Shown: positions 8,521-16,313, counted from the stretch's first letter. The stretch is DNA of 64,000 nucleotides from Streptomyces chartreusis NRRL 3882 (GCF_900236475.1 NZ_LT963352.1:1302001-1366000), one strand, 5' to 3'. Program-made: numbers and translations. Notes: generated from the sequence alone by a model not told the origin.

Positions 8521-9247
8521 CGCCGGCCGCTGCTGCCGGCACCACCCGCCGCCCGCACAAGGCCCCTTGACGGGCCAGCTCATGACTCCGCTTGCCACTC
8601 CGCTCGGCATACGTGTACGTCCGCTCCTTAACTCTGACGCGAAGGGCGCGCGCCCCTTCTTCCCGGGCCACCACACGCTTCGGGAGAGATCTGCAGGATC
8701 CCAGTCCACGCGCAGTTCACCTCTGACCAGGAGCGGTCGCCTGAGGTACCGAAGCCCGAGATAGGTGACGAGCGGCAAGCGCTCGCCGCTCACCGACACC
8801 TCGCATTACTCCGAGGGGTAGTCGCTGTGCTCAAGGAACTAACAGGCATAGCGGATGTTCTTGCAGCCGATGCAACCGACCTCGACGCCAACAGCAGATA
8901 CATTCAATGCAGAGCCACATGGATTGTGGTGACCATGTGGTGGTGGGCAGGACATTCCCAGCATCTTCGGCAAGCCGCACACACCGGTACGCTCCCCCGC
9001 GTTGCCGTGGGTCAACTCGCGAGATACGGCACCAGCTGGCCGCCGCGCCGATGGGGTTCCCTTCGAAGGGCGGAACCCAGTCCTGGCGCGAAAACAGCGG
9101 CGTATGCCTCCCGGCTTGTCGATCACAGTCCACGTCGGCAGCGACGCACAGACCAGATTCAGCGCGAGCTGTGCGGGATCAAGGTGGCGACCTCACCCGC
9201 CGGGGTTATGTTCGGAACCCATCCCCGCAGTGCCCCGGAGAGGCACC
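8521..9247. other. No convincing gene; eroded intergenic DNA
   Basis: Frames on both strands are open in places, but none shows a recognisable domain or consistent Streptomyces codon bias. Local base composition is noticeably less GC-rich than in the flanking genes. At the right edge (9248-9343) a plus-strand frame reads PPIHVVPWTDAWEF. This is faintly like the HVVP...GW pattern of small DUF2188 proteins and may be a fragment cut by the IS1380 element. Confidence 0.5.
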
Positions 9248-9285
9248 GTGTTCTGCAAGAACAGGCACGTAGACGAACCTCCTAT

Positions 9286-10503
9286 TCACGTCGTCCCCTG
9301 GACGGACGCCTGGGAATTCGCCATCACCGACGAGGAAAGGCCCGCCACGGGGCAGCGCAAGCGTGCCGCGATCCGGGGTTCCCAGAGTCGGGCTTTGCCG
9401 GTCGGAGCGAGCATGGGCATCCAGGCCAGCAGGTCGAGTGCGATCTGGACAATCTCCAGCCAGACCTTGTTCTGCGCGGTGTGGTGGAGGGGCAGGTTGC
9501 GCAGGCCAGTGGACCGGGCGGCCCGGATCCGGTCCTCCGCTCGGGCCCGCAGACGGTGACGGAGCTCGAGCTCGGCGATCGGCCGACCGGTCGTATCGGT
9601 AGCGAAGCAGGTGATCCGCCTGCCGTCCGCGTCCGTGATTCTCAACTGGGCGCCGGGGTGGGGTCGTTCCTTGCGGACGATCAGCCGCATGCCGCTGGGC
9701 CAGCCGTCCAGCAGCTTGCCCGTGAGCTCGGCGACCCAGGCTCCGTCGCGGACCTGGCCGTCGGCCTCGACGGCCGGCGTCCACGCCGGGCCGGGGATCT
9801 TCAGCACGTGCTGGTGGATCGCCTAGGTGATCACCATGCCGACCGAGCAGGACAGCCATCGGCCTTGCTTCGCGAGCCAGGACACGAAGTCGTGGGTGCC
9901 GCCGGCGGAGTCCGTGCGGATCAGCGTCCGCCGTCCTCGCCGGCACTTCTTCGGCAGTTGAGCCAGGGCCCGTTGGGCGGTGGTGACGTGGTCGGCGGCC
10001 GTGTTCGAGCCCGCGCTACCCGGTCTGAGGAGAGCAGCGACCGGCTCTCCGGTTCCGCCCGGGCCGTGGTCGACGAAGGCCGTCAGGGGGTGATGGCCGT
10101 AGGTCTTCTTCCAGGTCGCGGCCGCATCCTCCTTGTCGGAGTGCGCGATCACGAGGACGCCGTCGATGTCGACCGTGACCCGTCCATCGAGGGTGTCGAT
10201 CAGGCGGGAGACCGTCGGGTCGGAAGCGACCGGCCCGAAGACAGCCGGCTCACACCTCAGCATCGCGACATCCGCGAGGCAGTCCCCGCCCAGTGCGACC
10301 GCCAGAGCAAGGTCCAGAAGGATCTTCCCAGGATCGTGGACGGCCCGCGGCTTGCGCCAGGACGCCAGGGCTGTGTATATCGCCTGGTCAAGGCCGACCT
10401 TGCGGACCGTCTCCAGTAGCAGGACCGCACCGGCCTGCGAGGCCACCCGCCGAGCGTCTCCCTGGACACGGACACGCGGGTACGACGAGATAGGCTCTCT
10501 CAC
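9286..10503 (-). pseudogene. IS1380-family transposase, internal amber stop and decayed end
   Basis: The frame reads as a DDE transposase of the IS1380 family: VASQAGAVLLLETVRKVGL near the start, then GRVTVDIDGVLVIAHSDKED, TLIRTDSAGGTHDF (a catalytic Asp), WVAELTGKLLDGWPSGMRL and WLEIVQIALDLLAWMPMLA. A TAG codon (9823-9825) interrupts it after GMVIT. The sister copy near 12.77 kb has GAA at this place, so this is a nonsense change. After WEPRIAARLR the similarity fades and the normal C-terminus is missing. The GTG at 10503 is the likely original start. The element can no longer make a full transposase. Confidence 0.88.
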
Positions 10504-10556
10504 CTGGAAAGTGCTCTTTTTCTTGGACAGCTCACCGCGTGAAAACGCGAGGTTAG
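9340..10556 (-). mobile_element. IS1380-family insertion sequence, copy 1, truncated
   Basis: One terminal inverted repeat is present (10538-10556; CCTAACCTCGCGTTTTCACG on the minus strand). It matches the ends of the second IS1380 copy. No matching left end is seen: the element fades out near 9340, inside the transposase C-terminus. The terminal CCTAAC supplies the stop codon of the neighbouring aldo/keto reductase gene. Confidence 0.8.
10538..10556. repeat. IS1380 copy 1 terminal inverted repeat
   Basis: On the minus strand it reads CCTAACCTCGCGTTTTCACG. The ends of copy 2 read CCTAACCTCGATCTTTCGTG and CTAACCTCGCGCTTTCATG. The shared consensus defines the end of this IS family. Confidence 0.8.
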
Positions 10557-11485
10557 GGCACTTTGTATCCGGCGGCACGGAACAGTTCATACCATTCGGA
10601 TCGGGTGAGTGGGATGTCGGAACCGAGCGCGGCGGCCGTGACACGTTCTGGCGTGGTCGTGCCGAGCACGACCTGCATCTGCGCGGGATGGCGCGTGATC
10701 CAGGCGACCGCGATCGCCTCGGCCGGCACGCCATATTTGTCGCTCAGCCGGTCGATTACGGCGTTCAACTCGGGGAAGCGGTCGGAACCGAGGAACGGGC
10801 CGTCGAAGAATCCGGCCTGGAAAGGCGACCACGCCTGAATGGTGATGTCGTGCAGGCGGCAGTAGTCGACGATTCCGTCATCACGTACGACCGACTGATC
10901 GAGGTCCTGCATATTCGCGGCGACGCCCTGCGCGATCATCGGGGCGTGAGTGATCGACAGCTGCAGCTGGTTCGCCACGATTGGTTGCGTCACGTGTTTG
11001 CGCAGCAGGTCGAGTTGTCGGGGGGTGTGGTTGGAGACGCCGAAGGCACGGACTTTGCCTGCCGCCGACAGCTCGTCGAAGGCACCGGCCACCTCCTCCG
11101 GCTCGACGAGAGCGTCGGGACGGTGCAGCAGCAGGATGTCGAGATAGTCCGTTCCCAGTGCCCGGAGTGAACCGTTCACGGACTCGATGATGTGGTGATG
11201 AGAGAAGTCGAAGTATGACGCGTTCCTGACGATTCCGACCTTCGACTGAATGACGAACTGCTCACGCTCCGACGGGCTGAGTTTCATGGCTTCAGCGAAC
11301 CGACGCTCGCAACCGTGGTCGTCCGAGCCGTATATGTCGGCGTGATCGAGGAACGTGATGCCGGTGTCGCGTGCAGTGTTCACGAGCCTGCGCACCGCCT
11401 CGTCGGTCATGTTCTGGATGCGCATCAGCCCAAGGACGACGTTGGGGACCACCATGTCGGTGCCGGGCAGGATGAAGGTCTTCAT
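10553..11485 (-). CDS. Aldo/keto reductase (YdhF-like)
   Basis: This 310-residue NADPH-dependent reductase has the full catalytic tetrad: Asp47 and Tyr52 in FLDHADIYGSD, Lys82 in IQSKVGI and His121 in DILLLHRPD. The TIM-barrel landmarks VRAFGVSNHTPRQLDLL and LQLSITH also fit the YdhF-type branch. It reduces carbonyls of unknown identity. The protein looks complete, but its stop codon TAA is formed by the first bases of the adjacent IS1380 end, so the last few residues may differ from the ancestral protein. A decayed second aldo/keto reductase lies immediately upstream on the same strand, so the two once formed an operon or tandem pair. Confidence 0.92.
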   Translation of the reverse strand: MKTFILPGTDMVVPNVVLGLMRIQNMTDEAVRRLVNTARDTGITFLDHADIYGSDDHGCERRFAEAMKLSPSEREQFVIQSKVGIVRNASYFDFSHHHIIESVNGSLRALGTDYLDILLLHRPDALVEPEEVAGAFDELSAAGKVRAFGVSNHTPRQLDLLRKHVTQPIVANQLQLSITHAPMIAQGVAANMQDLDQSVVRDDGIVDYCRLHDITIQAWSPFQAGFFDGPFLGSDRFPELNAVIDRLSDKYGVPAEAIAVAWITRHPAQMQVVLGTTTPERVTAAALGSDIPLTRSEWYELFRAAGYKVP

Positions 11486-11513
11486 GTGACTCTTTCGCTG
11501 TGACTTGAACGTT

Positions 11514-11880
11514 TCAGACCGAAGGAAGTGCGAACTGGTCGGCTATGAGCTCGAGATCGGCCGCGGCTGCGAAGTCGCGGATGCTTTCGGAGCGCGAGGC
11601 CCTGGGGATCGGGATGACGGCGGGCGCGAGCACCGAGTTCCCAGGTGTGCGTGATTCGGTGGACGGTTGGTGCCTGTCTCGTTGGCGGCCTGGTGGATCG
11701 CGCTGTGGCGTTCTGCGTGCCCCTTCGCGTTCGCGATCCCGCCGCGCAATGCGGGGGTTGCGTCGATCTGTGCGCCTCCTCGAGCAACTTCCGTACTTCA
11801 CCAGGCCGATCGCGTCGACGCCGAGCCGGTGGGCGGGCCGATCGCGGAGACGTTCCGGTCGCCGAGGATGCGATGCTGCA
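11514..11880 (-). pseudogene. Remnant of a second aldo/keto reductase
   Basis: The N-terminus reads MQHRILGDRNVSAIGP after a good ribosome site (GAGGAGGAAGCTC), which is the usual opening of aldo/keto reductases. Twenty-three codons later the frame stops. In another frame the C-terminus follows: APAVIPIPRASRSESIRDF then AAADLELIADQFALPSV, the cofactor-binding end of the same family. Most of the barrel is missing. The remnant sits upstream of an intact paralogue on the same strand. It is a deletion and frameshift derivative. Confidence 0.7.
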
Positions 11881-12154
11881 TGAGCTTCCTCCTCTCGGAC
11901 GCCTTGGCGATTTCGCGGTGCTGTGCGACGTCGCGTGCTCACTCTAGAAATGGCCGATCTGGAAATCCAACAGTTGTTGGTTCTGATATTGAGAACTGTG
12001 GGATCTGAATAGATTTGCGCCAGACGGTGTGCGTGCCTGCGATCGCTGAGTGCGCGACTGCCGTAGCGGCCGCCCCCTGCGCTCTGCTCCCCCTCCAGGG
12101 CAGGCCGAGGTTCGCGGAAGACGACATGTCGCATTCGCCCTCATCGAGAGTGCC
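11881..12154. other. No clear gene
   Basis: AT-richer than its neighbours around 11940-12010. A plus-strand frame at 11950 reads MADLEIQQLLVLILRTVGSE then stops. It faintly resembles the first helix of LysR regulators, which often lie divergent from reductases, but it is too short to assign. Confidence 0.4.
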
Positions 12155-12174
12155 TCCCTAACCTCGATCTTTCG
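12155..12174. repeat. IS1380 copy 2 left inverted repeat
   Basis: Reads CCTAACCTCGATCTTTCGTG. It is the complement-oriented partner of 13720-13741, with several mismatches in the middle. Confidence 0.7.
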
Positions 12175-12323
12175 TGAGGGTCCGCCGACGGAGTCGGTGG
12201 GCCCTTTCGCTTTCCGGAGCTGGTGGTGGGCAGGCCGGCGGCCCGGCTGTCGCGTCGGGGGGCGCCGGGTTCCACTGCCCGGGATCGGGTGGTGCTGTCG
12301 TCGGGACGGTGGAGAATTGCTGG

Positions 12324-13620
12324 TCAGCCGGGGCTGGGCAGGAGCGCGAGCCGTTCGAGGGCGACGGTGATCTCGCCGGTCCAGGGCCAGTGCTGGGTGA
12401 GGCGAAGAATCCTGCGGCGACCGGTGGCGACGAGCGGAGCGGCCGCGGAGAACAGGCGGAGCCGTAGTCGGCGGGGCTCCCAGAGCCTGGCCGTGCCGGT
12501 CCAGGGCGAGCATCGGCATCCAGGCCAGCAGGTCGAGAGCGATCTGCACGATCTCCAGCCAGATTCGGTTCTGGGCGGTGCGGTGCAGGGGCAGGTTGCG
12601 CAGGCCAGTGGACCGGGCGGCCCGGATCCGGTCCTGGGCCCGGGCCCGAAGCACTACCGGCGAGGGCGGTAGACCCTGATCCGAACCGACTCCGCGGGCG
12701 GCACCCACGACTTCGCGTCCTGGCTTGCCACGCGAGGCCGATGGCTGTCCTACTCGGTCGGCATGGAGATCACCGAAGCGATCCACGAACACGTGCTGAA
12801 GATCCCCGCCTCAGCCTGGACCCCGGCCGTCGAGACCAACGGTGAGGCCCGTGACGGGGCCTGGGTCGCCGAGCTCACCGGCAAACTCCTGGACGGCTGG
12901 CCCAAGGGCATGCGACTGATCATCCGCAAAGAACGGCCCCATCCTGGCGCCCAGTTGCGGATCACGGACGCGCACGGCATGCGGATCACCTGCTTCCCGA
13001 CCAGCACCCCCACCGGCCGATCGCCGAGCTCGAGCTCACGGGCTCGCCGGTTCCGCCCGGTCCGTGGCCGGGGAACGCGGGCTCCAACACGGCAGCCGGC
13101 CACGTCACCACCGCCGTAGGTCTTCTTCCAAGTCGCGGCCGCGTCCTCCTTGTCGGAATGCGCGATCACGAGGACACCGTCGAGATCGACGATGACCTGG
13201 CCGTCTGCGTCCGGGGCGTTCTGGCCGGCCGACGACCAGGCACGGTTTCGGCCTTCGGAGCGTGCGGAGCGGATGGCCTGCAGGGCTTTCTCGCCGGAGG
13301 CGGCGAGGGTGTCGGTCAGCGGGAGATGGTCGGGTCGGAGGCGACCGGGCCGAAGACGGCCGGCTCACACCGCAGCATCGCGAATCGCGAGGCAGTCCCC
13401 GCCCGGTGCGACCGCCAGGGCCACGTCCAGGAGGGCCTTGCCGGGATGGTGGACAGCCCGCGGTTTGCGCCACGGAGTCAGAGCCTGGGATATGGCCTGG
13501 TCAAGACAGGTCTTGCGGACCGTTGCGACGAGCAGGACCGCTCCTGCCTGGGAGACGACATGGCGGCCGTCGTCCTGGACGCGGAGGCGGGATAGGACCC
13601 GATAGAGTGCTTCACCGGGG
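12324..13620. pseudogene. IS1380 transposase, scrambled by inversions and frameshifts
   Basis: Five blocks can be recognised by comparison with copy 1. On the minus strand, 13620 to 13116 encodes the N-terminus up to DKEDAAATWKKTY, with a frameshift near 13383. On the plus strand, 13069-13115 encodes GNAGSNTAAGHVTTA. On the minus strand, 13038-13069 encodes GHGPGGTGEPV. On the plus strand, 12652-13037 encodes the central part from YRRGR (followed by a TAG) to the Ile-Ala-Glu-Leu region. On the minus strand, 12651 to 12324 encodes the C-terminus RARAQDRIRAARSTG to PSPG, with a further frameshift. No functional transposase is possible. Misassembly is an alternative to true inversion. Confidence 0.8.
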
Positions 13621-13719
13621 AAGCGCCTTTGGCGTTGGCAGGAACAAGGACCTCGACGATCCTCATTCTTGCTGGTCAGAGGCAATTTCTGCTTTCCCGA
13701 CCGCCTGCCGGACAGCCCG

Positions 13720-13741
13720 CTTCATGAAAGCGCGAGGTTAG
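13720..13741. repeat. IS1380 copy 2 right inverted repeat
   Basis: Reads CTTCATGAAAGCGCGAGGTTAG. Its complement matches the end of copy 1 (CTAACCTCGCG then TTTCA). The next bases belong to the IS5-type element. Confidence 0.75.
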
Positions 13742-14546
13742 AGCTCGTGACATGATCATGGGCGGGCTTTCTTGAGGCGTCTCCAGCAGATGAGACTGCA
13801 GGCCAGGGAGACGAAGGCGTCGTGCAGGTCGAGGCGTCTTTCCCCGCGAACGGCCAGGCGTTTGAAGTGCTGCAGGAGCGAGAAGGTTGGCTCGACGACG
13901 TAGCGGAGCTTGCCCAGGTCCCTGATGTTCGGGGCGCCCTTGCGGGAGATCACCGGGAGAATGCGGCGCCGGCGCAGCTCACGCCGGTTGGGGTTGCTGT
14001 CGTAGCGCTTGTCGCCCAGAAGCGCGTCGGGGCGCCTGCGCGGACGGCCCAGCTTCCCGGCGACGGACGGGATGCCGTCGACCAGGGCCAGGGTCGCGGT
14101 CGACCGGCGACGGGCCGGTTGCCTCGCCCCCCTTTTTTCGCGCGGATGTGGGAGGCATCCACGCAGGCCCGGGTCCAGTCCAGGGCGTCGGCCGCATGGA
14201 GTTCGGCGAGCAGGATGCGGTGCAGCGTCTCGAAGACGCCGGCCTCGTGCCACCGGCCCAGCCGACGCCAGCAGGTCTGTCCCGAGCCGAACCCGAGCTC
14301 CAGCGGCAGTAGTTGCCAGCTGATGTCGTTGTAGAGCACGTACAGGATGCCCTGCAGGCACCGCCGGTCATCCACCGGCTTCGGGCCGGGCGCCTTCTGC
14401 GGCCAGGGCGTCAGCAACGGCTCGATCAACGCCCACAGTTCATCCTCCACGATCCACGGCCGACTCCCCACACCTCACGAACGGCGGAGTTGTCGTAACC
14501 GGTCACGCCCCACCAGCACACATTCACAAGATCGTGTTACGAGCTC
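13741..14546 (-). mobile_element. IS5-family insertion sequence
   Basis: About 806 bases, bounded by 20-base inverted repeats that agree at 17 positions: GAGCTCGTGACATGATCATG at 13741-13760 and the complement of 14527-14546. TA lies directly outside each end and may be a short target duplication. It is inserted at the exact right end of IS1380 copy 2, so it arrived later. The encoded transposase is frameshifted. Confidence 0.82.
13756..14471 (-). pseudogene. IS5-family transposase, frameshifted with small deletion
   Basis: The first part opens MGSRPWIVEDELWALIEPLL and includes ISWQLLPLELGFGSGQTCWR and ACVDASHIRAKKGG, with the first catalytic Asp. After a run of six A and six G (near 14130) the expected GEATGPSPVDR continues in a second frame. 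The rest, LVDGIPSVAGKLG then LLGDKRYDSNPNRREL (second Asp) and YVVEPTFSLLQHFKRLAVRG (catalytic Glu), is in a third frame. About ten residues between VDR and LVDG are missing. Some IS5 relatives use a programmed -1 shift on A runs, but two frame changes plus the loss argue for decay. The stop codon lies inside the left inverted repeat, as is usual. Confidence 0.82.
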
Positions 14547-14697
14547 TAAGCCGCCGAGCACGCCGCCGCCGACCCGGACCGGGGCACGCGCGCAGAATCC
14601 ACTCGCTTCAACGACCGGTACCAGGCCCTGGCCTGACTGGAGGCCGAACTCGCCGGCATGACCGCCCTGACCAGCCGCACCGCCGTTTCCGGCCGAA
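14547..14697 (+). pseudogene. Short fragment with coiled-coil pattern, possibly a recombinase tail
   Basis: One plus-strand frame reads DPDRGTRAESTRFNDRYQAL, then a TGA, then LEAELAGMTALTSRT. The Arg/Glu/Leu-rich heptad-like pattern resembles the C-terminal coiled coil of large serine recombinases, but the piece is too short for a firm call. It lies between the IS5 element and the truncated membrane-protein copy. Confidence 0.3.
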
Positions 14698-14998
14698 GCA
14701 GCATCACCTCCGCGCTGCGGACATTCGACCAGACGCCCTCGCGGGCGGTCGAGCCCGACCACGGACTGCGCCAGCCGGATTCCTCGTCGGCGGCAGTGCG
14801 GGCCCTTTCGAGATGCCGCCGCATTGCTTCGACGAGTGTCGTGCGCTCTTCCGGGCGGGGACTGACGCTTTCGTACTCGAGTTGCCTTTCGAGATGGGCA
14901 ACCCGCGTTTTCGCACGCGCGCACCATGCGCGGCGGCCCGTTACGCAGGCCTGTCATTCGGCTTGCGTACGGGCCGACCAGCTTTCGGTTCCGGTCAT
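14698..14998 (-). pseudogene. Truncated, nonsense-mutated copy of the three-helix membrane protein
   Basis: Reading from an ATG that overlaps the stop of the LysM gene (ATGA), the frame gives MTGTESWSARTQAE and then TGA. It resumes with WCARAKTRVAHLERQLEYES, TLVEAMRRHLERARTAADEE and REGVWSNVRSAEVMLL. These match residues of the intact gene at 6597-7805 in order (RAKTRIAYLEAQLERER; REGVWSNIRSAEVMLL). The similarity ends abruptly at about base 14698, so all membrane helices are lost. It is a decayed paralogue cut by a rearrangement. Confidence 0.85.
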
Positions 14999-15201
14999 TC
15001 GCTCTGGTACTCACCGTCCTCTCCGCCCGCTTCACGGGGCGGGGCCACACGAATCCGATCGCCGGGGTGGATGAGGTCCGGATCCTCGATCTGCGGGTTC
15101 CACTCCAGAATCTGATCCAGACTCACGTGGTGCATCCGCGCGATCTTGGTGAGATTGTCACCGCGTTTCACTACGTAGAACTGCGTTTTTGTCTTTTCCA
15201 T
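14995..15201 (-). CDS. Short LysM-domain protein, paralogue of the 8 kb LysM gene
   Basis: This 68-residue protein contains one LysM domain (about residues 7-52: FYVVKRGDNLTKIARMHHV, LEWNPQIEDPDLIHPGDRIR) and little else. Compared with the 142-residue paralogue it lacks the peptidoglycan-binding-like C-terminal part and instead ends in a short acidic tail. The start context (TGGATGCATG) and the upstream element are the same in both copies. It is intact as a LysM module and may still be expressed, but its coupled partner gene is broken, so it may be on the way to loss. Confidence 0.7.
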   Translation of the reverse strand: MEKTKTQFYVVKRGDNLTKIARMHHVSLDQILEWNPQIEDPDLIHPGDRIRVAPPREAGGEDGEYQSE

Positions 15202-15241
15202 GCATCCAGCCTAAGACAATCCTCCCCGAGAACAAAGTGCG

Positions 15242-15276
15242 GAATTCCGTTTCGATTTCACTTTTTGATCCGGAAA
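15242..15276 (-). promoter_or_regulatory. Conserved upstream element of LysM gene, copy 2
   Basis: The first 28 bases are identical to 8271-8298, at the same 41-base distance from the gene start. The flanking DNA has diverged, which suggests a kept promoter or binding site. Confidence 0.6.
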
Positions 15277-15610
15277 CCGCTTCTGCCGAAGGCGGCTTCC
15301 GCTTGGCGGAAGTCCGCCTGGCGGAAGGGCCGTTGCGGTGCCCGGTACAGCTAGTGCACCTTTTTGACATGCGCTTGTGTGGGGGCGATGAGGCTGTGAC
15401 CCGCTAGGACGGGTTGCAGAGGCGATCGGATCTCGTCCCAGCGACAGTGCGGTGGCGAGCGGCCGTCCGCGTGACGCACGCAAGGCGGCGGACGAAACGC
15501 TCGCCAGGGGACCCTCTGTGCGGCGAGGCCGCACAGAGGGTCCCCCCAAGCGGTGGCGCCGCGCGGGCGCGCGCAGCTCGCGGTCATCTACGAGACAGAC
15601 CCCGGGGCGG
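15277..15610. other. Gene-free stretch with repeats
   Basis: No coding frame is convincing. It contains short direct repeats of TGGCGGAAG (near 15313-15340), an AT-rich patch with TTTTTGACATGCGC, and the perfect inverted repeat described at 15507-15545. Confidence 0.6.
15507..15545. terminator. Perfect 18-base inverted repeat, probable terminator
   Basis: GGGGACCCTCTGTGCGGC and its exact complement flank GAG. It lies 65 bases beyond the end of the azoreductase gene, which reads toward it, so it is probably its terminator. The unusual length and perfection would also fit a mobile-element end. Confidence 0.6.
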
Positions 15611-16252
15611 TCAGGTCCTGCTCAGCTTGGCGATCCGCAGCCCGTGCTCGGCGGCCTGCTCATGCCCCGTCTTCATCGACTCTTCGGCCAGTCCTCGAAG
15701 GTGCGCCATCTCCGGGTTCCAGAACGCGTGGGTCAGCTCCGCCTCGGCGATCTGCAGGTCGAGGCCGAAGACGTCGGCCAGGATCGTGCGCAGGTAGGGC
15801 GTGGCGTGGTCCCAGCCCTCCTTCGGGGTGCCGGGCCCGTAGCCGCCGCCCCGGCTCAGCGTCAGGAGCGCCGGCTTGCCCTTGAGCGGCCAGTCACCGT
15901 GCACCCCCACCACGGGGTGCTTCAGGATCAGGTCGATCCAGGTCTTGACCTGTTCCGGGACATTCCAGTTGTACATCGGCACCGCGAACAGGAACGCGTC
16001 GGCGGCGAGCAGTTCCGCGCCGAGACGGTCGAGGAGCTCGTGCGCCTCGGCCGGGGCCGGCGCGGCCGGGTTCACGACTTCGTGGGCGAGCGCCGTCCAT
16101 GCGTCCCCGGGCAGTGGCTGGACCCCGAGGTCGCGCCGGGTCACGACGCCGCCGGGGTGCTCGGCGAGCCACGCCTGCTCGGCGGTGTCGGCGAGGGCGC
16201 GGCTCACCGACCCTTCGGTACGGATGCTCGCGTCGAGACGGAACAGGTTCAC
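15611..16252 (-). CDS. azoR: FMN-dependent NADH azoreductase / NAD(P)H oxidoreductase
   Basis: This 213-residue flavodoxin-fold protein starts at a GTG eight bases after GGAGG. It has the FMN phosphate loop near the N-terminus (LFRLDASIRTEGSVSRALAD), the family motif FAVPMYNWNVPEQVKTWID around residues 85-103, and the flavin-binding SRGGGYGPG. It uses NAD(P)H to reduce azo dyes and quinones in the cytoplasm, often as protection from electrophilic quinones. A composite motif upstream is repeated upstream of the MarR gene 0.7 kb away, which suggests that MarR represses it. The dehydrogenase gene once lying between them is dead. Confidence 0.9.
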   Translation of the reverse strand: MNLFRLDASIRTEGSVSRALADTAEQAWLAEHPGGVVTRRDLGVQPLPGDAWTALAHEVVNPAAPAPAEAHELLDRLGAELLAADAFLFAVPMYNWNVPEQVKTWIDLILKHPVVGVHGDWPLKGKPALLTLSRGGGYGPGTPKEGWDHATPYLRTILADVFGLDLQIAEAELTHAFWNPEMAHLRGLAEESMKTGHEQAAEHGLRIAKLSRT

Positions 16253-16285
16253 GGGGCATTCCTCCAACGTAGTTCTGCTGTGATG

Positions 16286-16311
16286 CAGATAGTATGTCTG
16301 GCAGAACATCT
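16286..16311 (-). promoter_or_regulatory. Candidate MarR operator upstream of azoreductase
   Basis: On the minus strand it reads AGATGTTCTGC, nine variable bases, then TATCTG. The same arrangement with the same spacing lies upstream of the MarR gene at 16919-16944. Confidence 0.6.
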
Positions 16312-16313
16312 GC

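Larger units (their letters stand above)
12155..13741. mobile_element. IS1380-family insertion sequence, copy 2, internally scrambled
   Basis: Both terminal repeats are present (12155-12174 and 13720-13741), giving an element of about 1.59 kb, normal for the family. The transposase inside is broken into segments of alternating orientation. The right end abuts, or was hit by, the IS5-type element that begins at 13741, so the target duplication cannot be read. Confidence 0.82.

Noticed and set aside
11950..12012. LysR regulator remnant
   Set aside because: Only 20 codons resemble the first helix. This is too short and could arise by chance.
12155..13741. Shufflon or other programmed inversion system
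   Set aside because: Alternating segments suggested it, but no recombinase gene is near, the junctions lack a common crossover repeat, and the segments are pieces of one broken transposase.
13756..14471. Functional IS5 transposase made by programmed frameshift
   Set aside because: Two frame changes are needed and about ten residues between the VDR and LVDG motifs are missing.
15277..15360. Small CRISPR-like or tandem repeat array
   Set aside because: Only short TGGCGGAAG repeats are present, with no regular spacing and no cas genes.
15340..15440. End region of an IS110-type element or an RNA gene
   Set aside because: The AT-rich TTTTTGACATGCGC stretch looked suggestive, but no transposase, paired ends or stable RNA fold could be supported.
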